Source: Tumebacillus permanentifrigoris (GTDB lineage: Bacteria > Bacillota > Bacilli > Tumebacillales > Tumebacillaceae). Taken from it: a stretch of DNA of 43,864 bases. The DNA lies in assembly GCF_003148565.1 (NCBI RefSeq), contig NZ_QGGL01000025.1, positions 1 to 43,864 on the forward strand. The letters are read 5' to 3'. Of this stretch, positions 33,505-40,762 are shown one piece after another (positions within the stretch are counted from its first letter, which is position 1; every line of letters starts with the position of its first letter). The translations under genes were made by a program, and so were the position numbers. The notes beneath the pieces are model-generated. The model was given only the letters and a program-made list of their open reading frames with translations. It was not told the origin of the DNA and did no database searches.

Positions 33505-34713
33505 ATGGAATCATCTTCGTGGAAACGAACTGTTTGGATTCTCTGGTTCGGCACGTTGCTCACAACAGCAAGTTACACCATGGTTGTGCCGTTTCTACCG
33601 CTGTACTTGATCCAAGAGCTGGGCGTGGCGAAAAGTGATGCCAACATGTGGTCCGGGGTGATTTTCTCGATCTCCTTCCTCGTCGGCGGGATCATGGCGC
33701 CCTTGTGGGGGTCGCTCGCTGACAAGCACGGCAAGAAAAAAATGATCCTGCGCGCAGGCTTCTCGCTCGTCTTCGTCTACTCGCTCGGGGCATTCGTGCA
33801 AGATCCGTGGCAATTGCTCGCCGTGCGGGCGTTGCATGGTCTGGTGGCGGGCTTCGTACCCGCCTCGATGGCGATCGTCGCCTCGACCACGCCGGAGAAG
33901 CACATGGGCTGGAGCCTCGGCATGATGCAGACTGCGGGGGCGACAGGGGGCATCCTCGGCCCGCTGATGGGCGGGGTGCTGTCCGAAGTGTTCGGGATGC
34001 GCCTGGCCTTCATCGCCTCGTCGCTCAGCGTGCTGTTCGCTACGATGCTCGTTCTGAGATACGTGCAGGAGACGCCCGCGCTGCCCGCCAAGGAGCGCAC
34101 GCGGATTCTCGACGACATCAAGATCGCTTGGACGAACGGCCCGATCCTGCGCGCACTGACGATTCTGGTCGTGTTCCAGACGGCGATGGCCGTGTTGCAA
34201 CCGGTGTTGACCCTGTACGTCGCGGACTTGCAAGGCAAGATCGAAGGTTCGGTGCTCTCCTCCGGTCTGATCTTCTCCCTGTCCGGCATCGCGATGATCA
34301 TCGCGGCCCCGTACTGGGGACGCTGGGGGCAATCGCACAGTTACCGCAGTACGCTGTTGATCGCCTTGGTGGGGGCGGGGGTCTTGACGATCCTGCAGAT
34401 CTTCCCGACCAACTTGACGCAGTTTAGCGCGTTGCGTTTCGCGATCGGTCTGTTTATGGCGGGCATCCTGCCGTCGTGCAACGCGATCGTCGTCGAGAAC
34501 ACCACGGCAGACTTCCGGGGTCGTGCGTTTGGCCTGACGACCAGCGCCAACCAATTTGGTTCGATGATCGGCCCGTTGCTCGGGGGATTCCTGAGCGGGA
34601 TCATCTCGATCCCGTTCACGTTCGTACTCACGGGCATCCTGTTGATTCTCAACGCGGGCACCGTGATCTGGCAACGGCGTTCGCCGCGCGTACAGACCGC
34701 GAAAAGCCTGTAA
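33505..34713 (+). CDS. MFS multidrug-type efflux transporter
   Basis: 402 residues with about 12 hydrophobic helices. The loop 2-3 signature GSLADKHGKKKM marks the major facilitator superfamily, and the helix 5 stretch GATGGILGPLMGG fits the drug/proton antiporter motif C type. Closest general group is the MdtG/YfmO-like drug exporters; substrate cannot be predicted. AAGGAG precedes the ATG. It is monocistronic, with terminators on both sides, and no regulator gene is adjacent. Confidence 0.88.
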   Translation: MESSSWKRTVWILWFGTLLTTASYTMVVPFLPLYLIQELGVAKSDANMWSGVIFSISFLVGGIMAPLWGSLADKHGKKKMILRAGFSLVFVYSLGAFVQDPWQLLAVRALHGLVAGFVPASMAIVASTTPEKHMGWSLGMMQTAGATGGILGPLMGGVLSEVFGMRLAFIASSLSVLFATMLVLRYVQETPALPAKERTRILDDIKIAWTNGPILRALTILVVFQTAMAVLQPVLTLYVADLQGKIEGSVLSSGLIFSLSGIAMIIAAPYWGRWGQSHSYRSTLLIALVGAGVLTILQIFPTNLTQFSALRFAIGLFMAGILPSCNAIVVENTTADFRGRAFGLTTSANQFGSMIGPLLGGFLSGIISIPFTFVLTGILLILNAGTVIWQRRSPRVQTAKSL

Positions 34714-34718
34714 GCGGC

Positions 34719-34756
34719 AAAAAAGGGAGCCCTTCGCAGCGAAGGGCTCCCTTTTG
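34719..34756. terminator. bidirectional terminator
   Basis: AAAAGGGAGCCCTTCG / CGAAGGGCTCCCTTTT with loop CAG. It ends the MFS gene on plus and probably the zinc-ribbon gene on minus. Confidence 0.93.
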
Positions 34757-34781
34757 TATGACAAGGTCTAGCATGGGTCGT

Positions 34782-35012
34782 CTACTGGTGCGAATCAAGT
34801 TGGTCCAAGACGGGGTGGTTGATCACAGCACCGTCCAATTCGTAGACGAGAACCGTGTCTGCCGCGGGCACTGTCTCTTCGACGTAGTGGTGGTTGCGGC
34901 AAGCTCGGTACCGACTTCCGAAGCCAGAATCTGAGGGGACGGTGATCAATTTGTCATTGCAGTACGGGCAGCGGCCGGTCAGCGGCTTCCAAAAGCGGTT
35001 CCATGCGTTCAT
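34782..35012 (-). CDS. small zinc-ribbon-like protein
   Basis: 76 residues from an ATG at 35012 with GGTGA upstream; a TTG directly before would add one residue. A CPYC knuckle (about 15-18) followed by CRNHH (about 38-42) suggests a single Cys3His or Cys2His2 zinc site. The rest is polar with an acidic C-terminus. No family name can be assigned. It stands alone on the minus strand, divergent from the TauE/SafE permease gene with about 110 bases between the starts. Confidence 0.6.
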   Translation of the reverse strand: MNAWNRFWKPLTGRCPYCNDKLITVPSDSGFGSRYRACRNHHYVEETVPAADTVLVYELDGAVINHPVLDQLDSHQ

Positions 35013-35087
35013 CAATTATCACCATATTCCTATCTTTATACTTGGATTATACGGCGACGAATCCTCCCGCGCAAGGTCTGATTTGTG

Positions 35088-35096
35088 TGGTATCAT
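35088..35096 (+). promoter_or_regulatory. extended -10 promoter of the TauE/SafE gene
   Basis: TGG-TATCAT preceded by TG (hexamer 35091-35096) matches the motif at other genes here. Start expected near 35103, giving a leader of about 20 bases. Confidence 0.5.
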
Positions 35097-35120
35097 ACAT
35101 TTATCAAGGGAGGTATGACT

Positions 35121-35924
35121 GTGACGCCTGTAGATGTTGCAGTATACGTGATGATCGGCCTAATTGGTTCCTTTTGTTCTGGATTATTGGGAGTGGGCGG
35201 CGCGATTGTGACGTACCCGCTTCTCTACTTTGTACCCCCATTCGTTGGCACCTATGCGATGACCCCCAACGAAATTTCTGCTGTCACGATGTTTCAAGTG
35301 TTTGCCGCCACTGGGGTCGGGATGATGATGTATCGCAAGTCGCCTTGGTTGAACCGCGCCGTCGTGCTCAGCATCGGCGGAGGGATGACGGTCGGCAGTC
35401 TGGTCGGCAGTCTCCTGTCCGGGTATATGCCGGGGATCGCCATCCACATGCTGTACGGCTGCATGGCGTTGCTCGCCGTCGTGCTGATGTTAAAAAAGCG
35501 CCCCGGCGGTGTGCATGAAAGCGCTACACCGCCGGCGTACATCGCGTTCAACCGCCCGCTGGCGATCCTGCTCGCGGTTGTGGTGGGGTTGCTTTCCGGC
35601 ATCGTCGGGGCCGGCGGGTCGTTCCTGCTGATCCCGATCATGCTCGGCATCCTGCGACTGCCGACGCGCACGGCGATCGCCTCCTCCTTGATCGTGGTGT
35701 TCCTCTCCTCGATCGGCGGGGTGATCGGCAAGACGGCAGGTGGTCACGTGCATGTGACGCTGACCGCCTTGCTGATGCTGGCGAGCTTGCTGGGCTCCAT
35801 GCTGGGCGCGCGGGTCGGGCAACGGATGAACGTCCAACTGTTGCGCTTGGTGCTGGTGGCGATCATCCTCTGCTCGGCGTTGAACATCTGGGGTGAACTG
35901 ATCTGGACGTGGATACATGCCTGA
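35121..35924 (+). CDS. TauE/SafE family membrane permease
   Basis: 267 residues from a GTG 7 bases after AAGGGAGG; the ATG at 35115 is only 1 base from that site. About eight hydrophobic helices form two repeats, each with a Gly-rich helix: GSFCSGLLGVGGAIVTYPLL at the start and GLLSGIVGAGGSFLLIPIM in the second half. Members export sulfite, sulfoacetate or related organic anions. No sulfur metabolism gene is adjacent, so the substrate is open. Confidence 0.85.
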   Translation: MTPVDVAVYVMIGLIGSFCSGLLGVGGAIVTYPLLYFVPPFVGTYAMTPNEISAVTMFQVFAATGVGMMMYRKSPWLNRAVVLSIGGGMTVGSLVGSLLSGYMPGIAIHMLYGCMALLAVVLMLKKRPGGVHESATPPAYIAFNRPLAILLAVVVGLLSGIVGAGGSFLLIPIMLGILRLPTRTAIASSLIVVFLSSIGGVIGKTAGGHVHVTLTALLMLASLLGSMLGARVGQRMNVQLLRLVLVAIILCSALNIWGELIWTWIHA

Positions 35925-35943
35925 CCACCCGAGCATCTGATCG

Positions 35944-35983
35944 AAAAAGACCATGAGGCCCGCAGGCCTCGTGGTCTTTTTTT
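35944..35983. terminator. bidirectional terminator between converging genes
   Basis: AAAAAGACCATGAGGCC / GGCCTCGTGGTCTTTTT (one wobble) with loop CGCA. It serves the permease gene on plus and the XRE-TPR gene on minus, whose TAA lies in the T-run. Confidence 0.94.
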
Positions 35984-37275
35984 TACAGGACGATGCCGCG
36001 GGTATTGAGCGTTTCCAGAATCAGCGAGTGCGTGCCGAGCAGTTCCTTAAACGCGACTTCAAACGACTGCGAGGTTGCGAGCGATTCACAAAGTTCCTGT
36101 GTCGCTTGTTCGAGCTCGTGCAGACGGTTGTGTTCGCGGTAGGAGGAGATGGCGCGGCGCAGGGCTTCGATGCCTTGGAGATGCTCGTCGTTGGCGAAGT
36201 GCAAGGTGGCGAACAGACGGTGCAGGTCGCCAGTCTCCGAGTGGTTTTCCGGGAGCATCTCGGCTGCGCGTTGCGCCACTTGCTGGGCGAGCGGGTAATT
36301 GAACGAGTCGATCGCCATCTTGCCCAGCGCGATCAAGGTCGTGCCTTCTGCCACTTCATCGCCTTCGCGGTCGTACTCGTCTGCCAGCTCTTCGAGCACC
36401 GCCATCGCTTCATGAAGTTGACCGCGCTCGCCTTGCAAGATCGCGTGTTGGCGGCGCACCGCGAGCAGGGAGTGCTGGAAGCGCATGGTCTTGTACAGCG
36501 TGATCGATTGTTCGAGATGGTGGATCGCTTTGCTGTGCTGTTCGAGGCGGCGGTAGGAATCGCCGAGGCGACGATGCAGTTCGGCCATCTCGCGGATGTG
36601 GCCAGTGTCACAGAAGCGATTGACCAAATCTTCGTAGAGATCGACCGCATCCTGAATTTTGCCGCTGTCGAAGTGCGCGGAGGCGATGCGCGTCATCAAT
36701 TCGACTTCTAACGCAGGGTCTGGGGAATCGGTGCGGCGCAGTTCATCGAGGCCGTGCAACCAATTGTGCAGGGCGACGGAGAGGTTGCGCTTGTCGTAGG
36801 CGATCTGGCCGAGCATGAGCAAGGCGGTGACGGCGGCCTCCGTATGACCTTCGACCATCGCGATCTCGAAGGCTTGTTGGAAGTTCAATTCGGACGCTTG
36901 GAACTTACCTTCGTGGAATTGGCAAGTACCCAGCGCTTGCAGGAGATCGAGTTGCGGGATGTTGCCTTCGCCGGCATGGTCGGCAACGCTTTCCAACAAG
37001 GGGAGCGCTGCCCGGTATTCCTTGGCGACGATCATCGTTTGTGCCATCTTAAAGGTGCTCAAATATTCGAGGTCGAGGTCAACGTTGACCAAGAGCTTGT
37101 CCAATGTGACATCCAATTTCTTCGAGATTTCGAAGAGAATTTTATAACTCGGGCGGGCACGGTCCGATTCGATCTGTGAAATCATGCTCGGTGTACAGAG
37201 TTCTTTGGCGAGATCAATCTGGGTCATTCCTTTTTTCTGGCGCATTTCGCGGATGCGGGTTCCTAAGCTGAGCAT
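35983..37275 (-). CDS. XRE-TPR transcriptional regulator of RNPP type (copy 1, orphan)
   Basis: 430 residues. An N-terminal XRE helix-turn-helix covers about 7-62 (RIREMRQKKGMTQIDLAKEL with the recognition helix SMISQIESDRARPS). The rest is a long array of TPR-like helical repeats (about 70-420). This is the architecture of PlcR, NprR and PrgX, where the TPR array binds an imported signalling peptide. AGGGGAT lies before the ATG. The region downstream (only a terminator) and upstream contains no small exported-peptide gene, so this copy has no evident cognate signal; it could respond to the peptide of copy 2 or to something else. Codon use is GC-rich like the rest of the window. Confidence 0.85.
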   Translation of the reverse strand: MLSLGTRIREMRQKKGMTQIDLAKELCTPSMISQIESDRARPSYKILFEISKKLDVTLDKLLVNVDLDLEYLSTFKMAQTMIVAKEYRAALPLLESVADHAGEGNIPQLDLLQALGTCQFHEGKFQASELNFQQAFEIAMVEGHTEAAVTALLMLGQIAYDKRNLSVALHNWLHGLDELRRTDSPDPALEVELMTRIASAHFDSGKIQDAVDLYEDLVNRFCDTGHIREMAELHRRLGDSYRRLEQHSKAIHHLEQSITLYKTMRFQHSLLAVRRQHAILQGERGQLHEAMAVLEELADEYDREGDEVAEGTTLIALGKMAIDSFNYPLAQQVAQRAAEMLPENHSETGDLHRLFATLHFANDEHLQGIEALRRAISSYREHNRLHELEQATQELCESLATSQSFEVAFKELLGTHSLILETLNTRGIVL

Positions 37276-37378
37276 ATGTGATATCCCCTTTTTTTCAAGA
37301 AAATCATTATCTGTGTAATCATTCTAATACTAAACATGATAATATTCACTTTGCATAAAGGGAAGATGTTGTAGAAAT

Positions 37379-37442
37379 GTGGAGAAACATTCCACGTATT
37401 TCGAAAGTTTTTCGGCTGAAGAGAAAGTTTATCCAGCCTGAA
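37379..37442. promoter_or_regulatory. candidate operator region between the two XRE-TPR genes
   Basis: Within the 239-base divergent intergenic region lie three symmetric elements: GTGGA-N7-TCCAC (37379-37395), the perfect palindrome TTTCGAAA (37399-37406), and TTCGGCTG...CAGCCTGAA (37411-37442). They sit just upstream of the plus-strand promoter. Any of them could bind one or both regulators. The rest of the region is AT-rich. Confidence 0.4.
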
Positions 37443-37468
37443 GAATCCTGTCAGAGGCATTGATTCTA

Positions 37469-37477
37469 TGGTATCAT
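37469..37477 (+). promoter_or_regulatory. extended -10 promoter of the regulator-peptide operon
   Basis: TGG-TATCAT preceded by TA (hexamer 37472-37477). Start expected near 37484, followed by GGGGTGAT and the ATG at 37515. Confidence 0.55.
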
Positions 37478-37514
37478 TCTAAGAGACAGACAATTGAAAA
37501 TCGGGGTGATCTCC

Positions 37515-38837
37515 ATGACTATGGCGATGGAAGAACGTAATCGTCTCATCGGCGAGAACCTGCGCAAATACCGTTTGCTAAAAGGATTAACTCAGGATGA
37601 ACTAGCTGAAGGGTTGTGCAGTGTCAGCCAGTTGAGCAAAGTGGAAAATGGCAAGACGTATTTGAAGCGCACAATCTTGAAGGAGATGGCGAATCGCCTC
37701 GGTGTGACCGTCGAGCGAATTGAATCACAGGATGCGTTATTAGAGGAATTGAGTGAGACGTTGCAGCTGGCCCAAGACTCACACACAGCTGGCAATGTAC
37801 CCAAGGCCTTGGAACTTACACAGGAAGTGGTCCAGCAGAGCCGGAATTTCGGCTATGAAGATTTGTATTTGAATAGCATCCTATTGGAATGTCAATTGCT
37901 GAATAGTGTGAACCAGTGCGCGCGCGTCATCGGAATTGTGCAGGATTTGTTCCAAGGCGATGTGTGTTTATCGGATAGCTACAAGGTGATGTTTCAATTC
38001 GAACTGGGGAATGCCCATGAGCGAAGTGGCAATCTCATGGATGCGTATGATGCCTTCTCGCGAGCCGAGTCGTATTTCGATCAGTTTGAAGGCGACACCG
38101 ATACCCGATACAAAATCAATTATGCCTTGGGACGAAGCAATTTCATCATGAACAACAACCGAACCGCGTTGCGGTACTTTGAAAAAGCCGAACAGATTGC
38201 GCAAGAATTGTCGCGGCACCTCTGGCTGATTCGCGCTCGCTATATGAAAGCCACGATGCTCAAGCGGTTGGGTGATTACGAGCAAGCCGAAATCATTTTC
38301 ACCACGACTTTAAAAGAAGCCCAAGACAATCAGTTTCTATTAGATGTAGGGTTGATCAACAGCAACATGGGTTGTATGTTCCTTGAAAAAGGCGAGTATG
38401 GTTCTGCACAAACTCACTTGACTCGTGCCTTAAAAGTCTATGAAATTTTGGATCAGACCTATTACAAGGCGGACACGCTGTTTCACTTGGCCAAGCTCAA
38501 GTACCAAGAAGGCGATCTCGAACGAGCGAAAGAAGTGATTGAGAAACTGATGGTAGATACAGAGCCAGTTGCCAATCAAACGTATATCGATCGTGCGAAA
38601 GCCATTCGGTTGCTTAGTTTTATTAAAAGAGACCTTGGGGATTTCGAAGGACAAATTACACAGTTGGGCAACGCATTAAAAATCTTCGAAGACAATTATG
38701 TGATGTTAGAAGCTTACAAAGTTGCCAAAGAAATTGCGGACCTCTTCTTCGAAAAAAATGATTCTAGGGCTGTTGAAATGTATAGAAAAGCGGTACAATG
38801 CAATGAGGGGTTCCTAACATTGAATGGCAGGGGGTGA
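37515..38837 (+). CDS. XRE-TPR quorum-sensing regulator of RNPP type (copy 2, with linked peptide)
   Basis: 440 residues from the ATG 6 bases after GGGGTG; a TTG at 37494 is upstream of that site. The XRE helix-turn-helix is at about 13-68 (GLTQDELAEGLCSVSQLSKV). TPR-type repeats fill about 75-430, with repeats such as SGNLMDAYDAFSRAE and KGEYGSAQTHLTRALKVYE. RNPP regulators bind a re-imported peptide in the concave TPR face, which changes DNA binding. The stop is 7 bases before the start of a 51-residue exported-peptide gene whose ribosome binding site lies inside this gene, so regulator and pre-peptide are translationally coupled. The gene is visibly more AT-rich than neighbours, a possible sign of separate ancestry. 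The closest named families are NprR, PlcR and Rap-like; I cannot place it in one. Confidence 0.85.
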   Translation: MTMAMEERNRLIGENLRKYRLLKGLTQDELAEGLCSVSQLSKVENGKTYLKRTILKEMANRLGVTVERIESQDALLEELSETLQLAQDSHTAGNVPKALELTQEVVQQSRNFGYEDLYLNSILLECQLLNSVNQCARVIGIVQDLFQGDVCLSDSYKVMFQFELGNAHERSGNLMDAYDAFSRAESYFDQFEGDTDTRYKINYALGRSNFIMNNNRTALRYFEKAEQIAQELSRHLWLIRARYMKATMLKRLGDYEQAEIIFTTTLKEAQDNQFLLDVGLINSNMGCMFLEKGEYGSAQTHLTRALKVYEILDQTYYKADTLFHLAKLKYQEGDLERAKEVIEKLMVDTEPVANQTYIDRAKAIRLLSFIKRDLGDFEGQITQLGNALKIFEDNYVMLEAYKVAKEIADLFFEKNDSRAVEMYRKAVQCNEGFLTLNGRG

Positions 38838-38844
38838 GTAGATA

Positions 38845-39000
38845 ATGAAAAAAGGGATGGTTCTTTTCGCACTTGTAGCAGCTCTTGTTTCGGTGTCCGT
38901 ATCTGCAATTGTACAAATCAACGCGGATCAGGCTCCGATTCTGGGTGGCCACACGACCAAGGTTGCTGATCAAGCTCCAATTTTGAAAACGGTCAAGTAA
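38845..39000 (+). CDS. pre-propeptide of a putative quorum-sensing pheromone (two ADQAPIL copies)
   Basis: 51 residues, ATG behind GGGGGTGAG. MKK and a hydrophobic core (about residues 5-22, VLFALVAALVSVSVSA) form a Sec signal peptide. The exported tail of about 25 residues contains the heptapeptide ADQAPIL twice (residues 27-33 and 41-47), separated by GGHTTKV and ending KTVK. This is the organisation of Phr, NprX and PapR precursors: export, proteolysis to a 5-8 residue peptide, reimport by an oligopeptide permease, binding to the TPR regulator. The repeats are encoded with different codons but the same residues, which argues that the peptide itself is selected. The partner is the XRE-TPR protein just upstream. 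The mature form (ADQAPIL or a trimmed version such as DQAPIL) is not known. Confidence 0.82.
   Translation: MKKGMVLFALVAALVSVSVSAIVQINADQAPILGGHTTKVADQAPILKTVK
38923..38985 (+). repeat. direct repeat encoding ADQAPIL twice
   Basis: Two 21-base units, 38923-38943 and 38965-38985. They differ at four third- or first-codon positions (GCG/GCT, CAG/CAA, CCG/CCA, CTG/TTG), all synonymous. Confidence 0.85.
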
Positions 39001-39025
39001 TTTCTCTCAACGAGAACGATAAATA

Positions 39026-39057
39026 GAAGCCTTGCCCTCCAGGGCGGGCTTTTTTTA
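39026..39057 (+). terminator. terminator of the regulator-peptide operon
   Basis: AAGCC-T-TGCCCT / AGGGC-G-GGCTT stem with a short loop and seven T, 25 bases after the peptide gene. Confidence 0.9.
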
Positions 39058-39103
39058 TTTCCATCGTTTGGTATATGATAGAGCACAGGGAGGGATTTCC
39101 AAG

Positions 39104-39436
39104 ATGGCAACCATTGAAGATTTGCACAAACTAGACATTCGCGTCGGCACGATCCTGCGGGCAACCGCATTTCCAGAAGCACGGGTGCCGGCGATCAAGT
39201 TGGAAATTGATTTTGGAGCGGAACTAGGTATGAAAGCATCCAGCGCGCAGATCACCCGGAGGTACAATCCGCAGGACTTGGTCGGGCGGCAGGTCGTCGC
39301 TGTCGTCAACTTCCCGCCACGCCGGGTGGCGGGATTTCATTCGGAAGTGCTCGTGCTCGGCGGTGTCCCAGAGACGGGCGATGTCGTGTTGCTCGCTCCA
39401 GATGCGGTCGTGCCCAACGGCACGCCGATCGCCTAG
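39104..39436 (+). CDS. csaA: CsaA-type tRNA-binding-domain protein
   Basis: 110 residues, the length of Bacillus CsaA. One OB-fold of the EMAP/Arc1p tRNA-binding type: DIRVGTILRATAFPEARVPAIKLEIDFG, followed by KASSAQITRRYNPQDLVGRQVVAVVNFPP. CsaA is a dimeric protein with chaperone-like and export-related activity and can bind tRNA. AGGGAGGGA precedes the ATG and TTTGGTATATGATAG upstream may be its promoter. The EamA transporter gene follows after 11 bases. Confidence 0.92.
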   Translation: MATIEDLHKLDIRVGTILRATAFPEARVPAIKLEIDFGAELGMKASSAQITRRYNPQDLVGRQVVAVVNFPPRRVAGFHSEVLVLGGVPETGDVVLLAPDAVVPNGTPIA

Positions 39437-39447
39437 CGGGACGCGGC

Positions 39448-40365
39448 ATGGAAACGAACAACCGCAAACTCCTGCTCGGCGCGCTCTGCCTCGCAACCGC
39501 CGCTGCGATCTGGGGCGGTACATATGTCGTCAGCAAGTCGGTCCTCGTCTATATCCCGCCGATGACGTTGGTCGTCATGCGCTTTTTGATCGCGGCGGTC
39601 ATCCTCGGGCTCGTGCTGCTCCGCCAAGGACAGGCACAGATCGAACGGCGGGACTGGGGGCGGATGGCGCGTTACGGACTGGTCGGCTACACGATCTCGA
39701 TCTCTGCGCAATTCATCGGGACCAAGCTCTCCTCTGCGCACATGGGGGCTGTGATCACCTCCGCCTCGCCGGTATTTATCGCATTATTCGCACGTTGGTT
39801 TTTGCGCGAAACCATGACGCCTCGCAAGTGGGGGGCGCTCCTCGTTGCGACGCTCGGCGTGCTCGTCGTCGTGGGCACGGATGTCGGAACGCCCACAGCT
39901 TCCACGGACAGCAGCAATTGGCTTACAGATGGTGGTGCGATGCTTGGGAATCTGTTCCTCGTGCTCGCCGCTGTCACGTGGGGCTTGTACACGGTGCAGG
40001 GCAAGTCGCTGACGGAGCGCTATCCGGCGCTGACCGTCAGTTTTTGGGCGACGGTGTGCGGGGTGGTGTTCACCCTGCCGCTGGCCGGGTGGGAACTCTG
40101 GACACAAGGGTTCACACTCCCGACCGACCCGCTGATCTGGTGGGGGGTTGCCTTCCTCGGAGTGCTCTCGACCGCGGTGGCGTTTTTCCTCTGGGTCAAA
40201 GGGTTTGAGTTGATGGAGGCGGGGACGGCGGCGCTGTTTTTCTTTGTCCAGCCGGTGTTCGGCACGCTCCTCGGCTGGCTATTGCTCGGGGAGACGCTGA
40301 CGGTTTCGTTTTTGATCGGCAGCGTGCTGATTTTGGGCAGTGTGGCGTTTTCGATGCGCAATTGA
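39448..40365 (+). CDS. EamA/DMT superfamily transporter
   Basis: 305 residues with ten hydrophobic helices in two EamA repeats. Landmarks are AAAIWGGTYVVSKSVL in helix 1, the AHMGAVITSASPVFIALFA stretch in the first repeat and FFVQPVFGTLLGWLLLGE near the C-terminus. Members export amino acids or other small metabolites; the substrate is unknown. The ribosome binding site is weak (GCGGGA), so translation may be coupled to csaA, which ends 11 bases upstream. Confidence 0.87.
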   Translation: METNNRKLLLGALCLATAAAIWGGTYVVSKSVLVYIPPMTLVVMRFLIAAVILGLVLLRQGQAQIERRDWGRMARYGLVGYTISISAQFIGTKLSSAHMGAVITSASPVFIALFARWFLRETMTPRKWGALLVATLGVLVVVGTDVGTPTASTDSSNWLTDGGAMLGNLFLVLAAVTWGLYTVQGKSLTERYPALTVSFWATVCGVVFTLPLAGWELWTQGFTLPTDPLIWWGVAFLGVLSTAVAFFLWVKGFELMEAGTAALFFFVQPVFGTLLGWLLLGETLTVSFLIGSVLILGSVAFSMRN

Positions 40366-40426
40366 CATTTATTTGGCACTATTCGAGACTTGTTTCGTAT
40401 ACATCAGAGGGAAAGGGGGGAGTCGG

Positions 40427-40741
40427 ATGGACTGGAGCTATTGGGTCGGCGGCATCTTTTTCGCCATTGTGGCGCTGGTCGCCTACTTCATCTACATCCC
40501 GTCGATGCAACGTGCAGAAACATCTACCGGCTTCTCGATGCAAGACTTGGTCGGCAAAATTGGCGAAGTTACCGTTTCCATTCCGAAAAAAGGGGGCTAT
40601 GGCGAAGTGCTGATCTTGATCGGAGGAAGTCACACCAACCAGATCGCCGGCAGTTTCAACGGCGAACCGATCCCGGAAGGCACGCGCATCGTGATCGTCA
40701 AAGCAGAGCGGCACACCCTCTACGTCACACCGTTCGCCTAA
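40427..40741 (+). CDS. NfeD-like membrane protein (YuaF type)
   Basis: 104 residues from the ATG behind AAAGGGGGG. One N-terminal helix (about 4-27) is followed by a small beta-rich OB-type domain (LVGKIGEVTVSIPKKGGYGEV ... RIVIVKAERHTLYV in parts). Short NfeD proteins of this kind are encoded next to flotillin genes in many Bacillales (yuaF-yuaG) and act with them in membrane organisation. floT starts 21 bases downstream. Confidence 0.82.
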   Translation: MDWSYWVGGIFFAIVALVAYFIYIPSMQRAETSTGFSMQDLVGKIGEVTVSIPKKGGYGEVLILIGGSHTNQIAGSFNGEPIPEGTRIVIVKAERHTLYVTPFA

Positions 40742-40762
40742 CTGAAAGGGGTTATCCACTGC

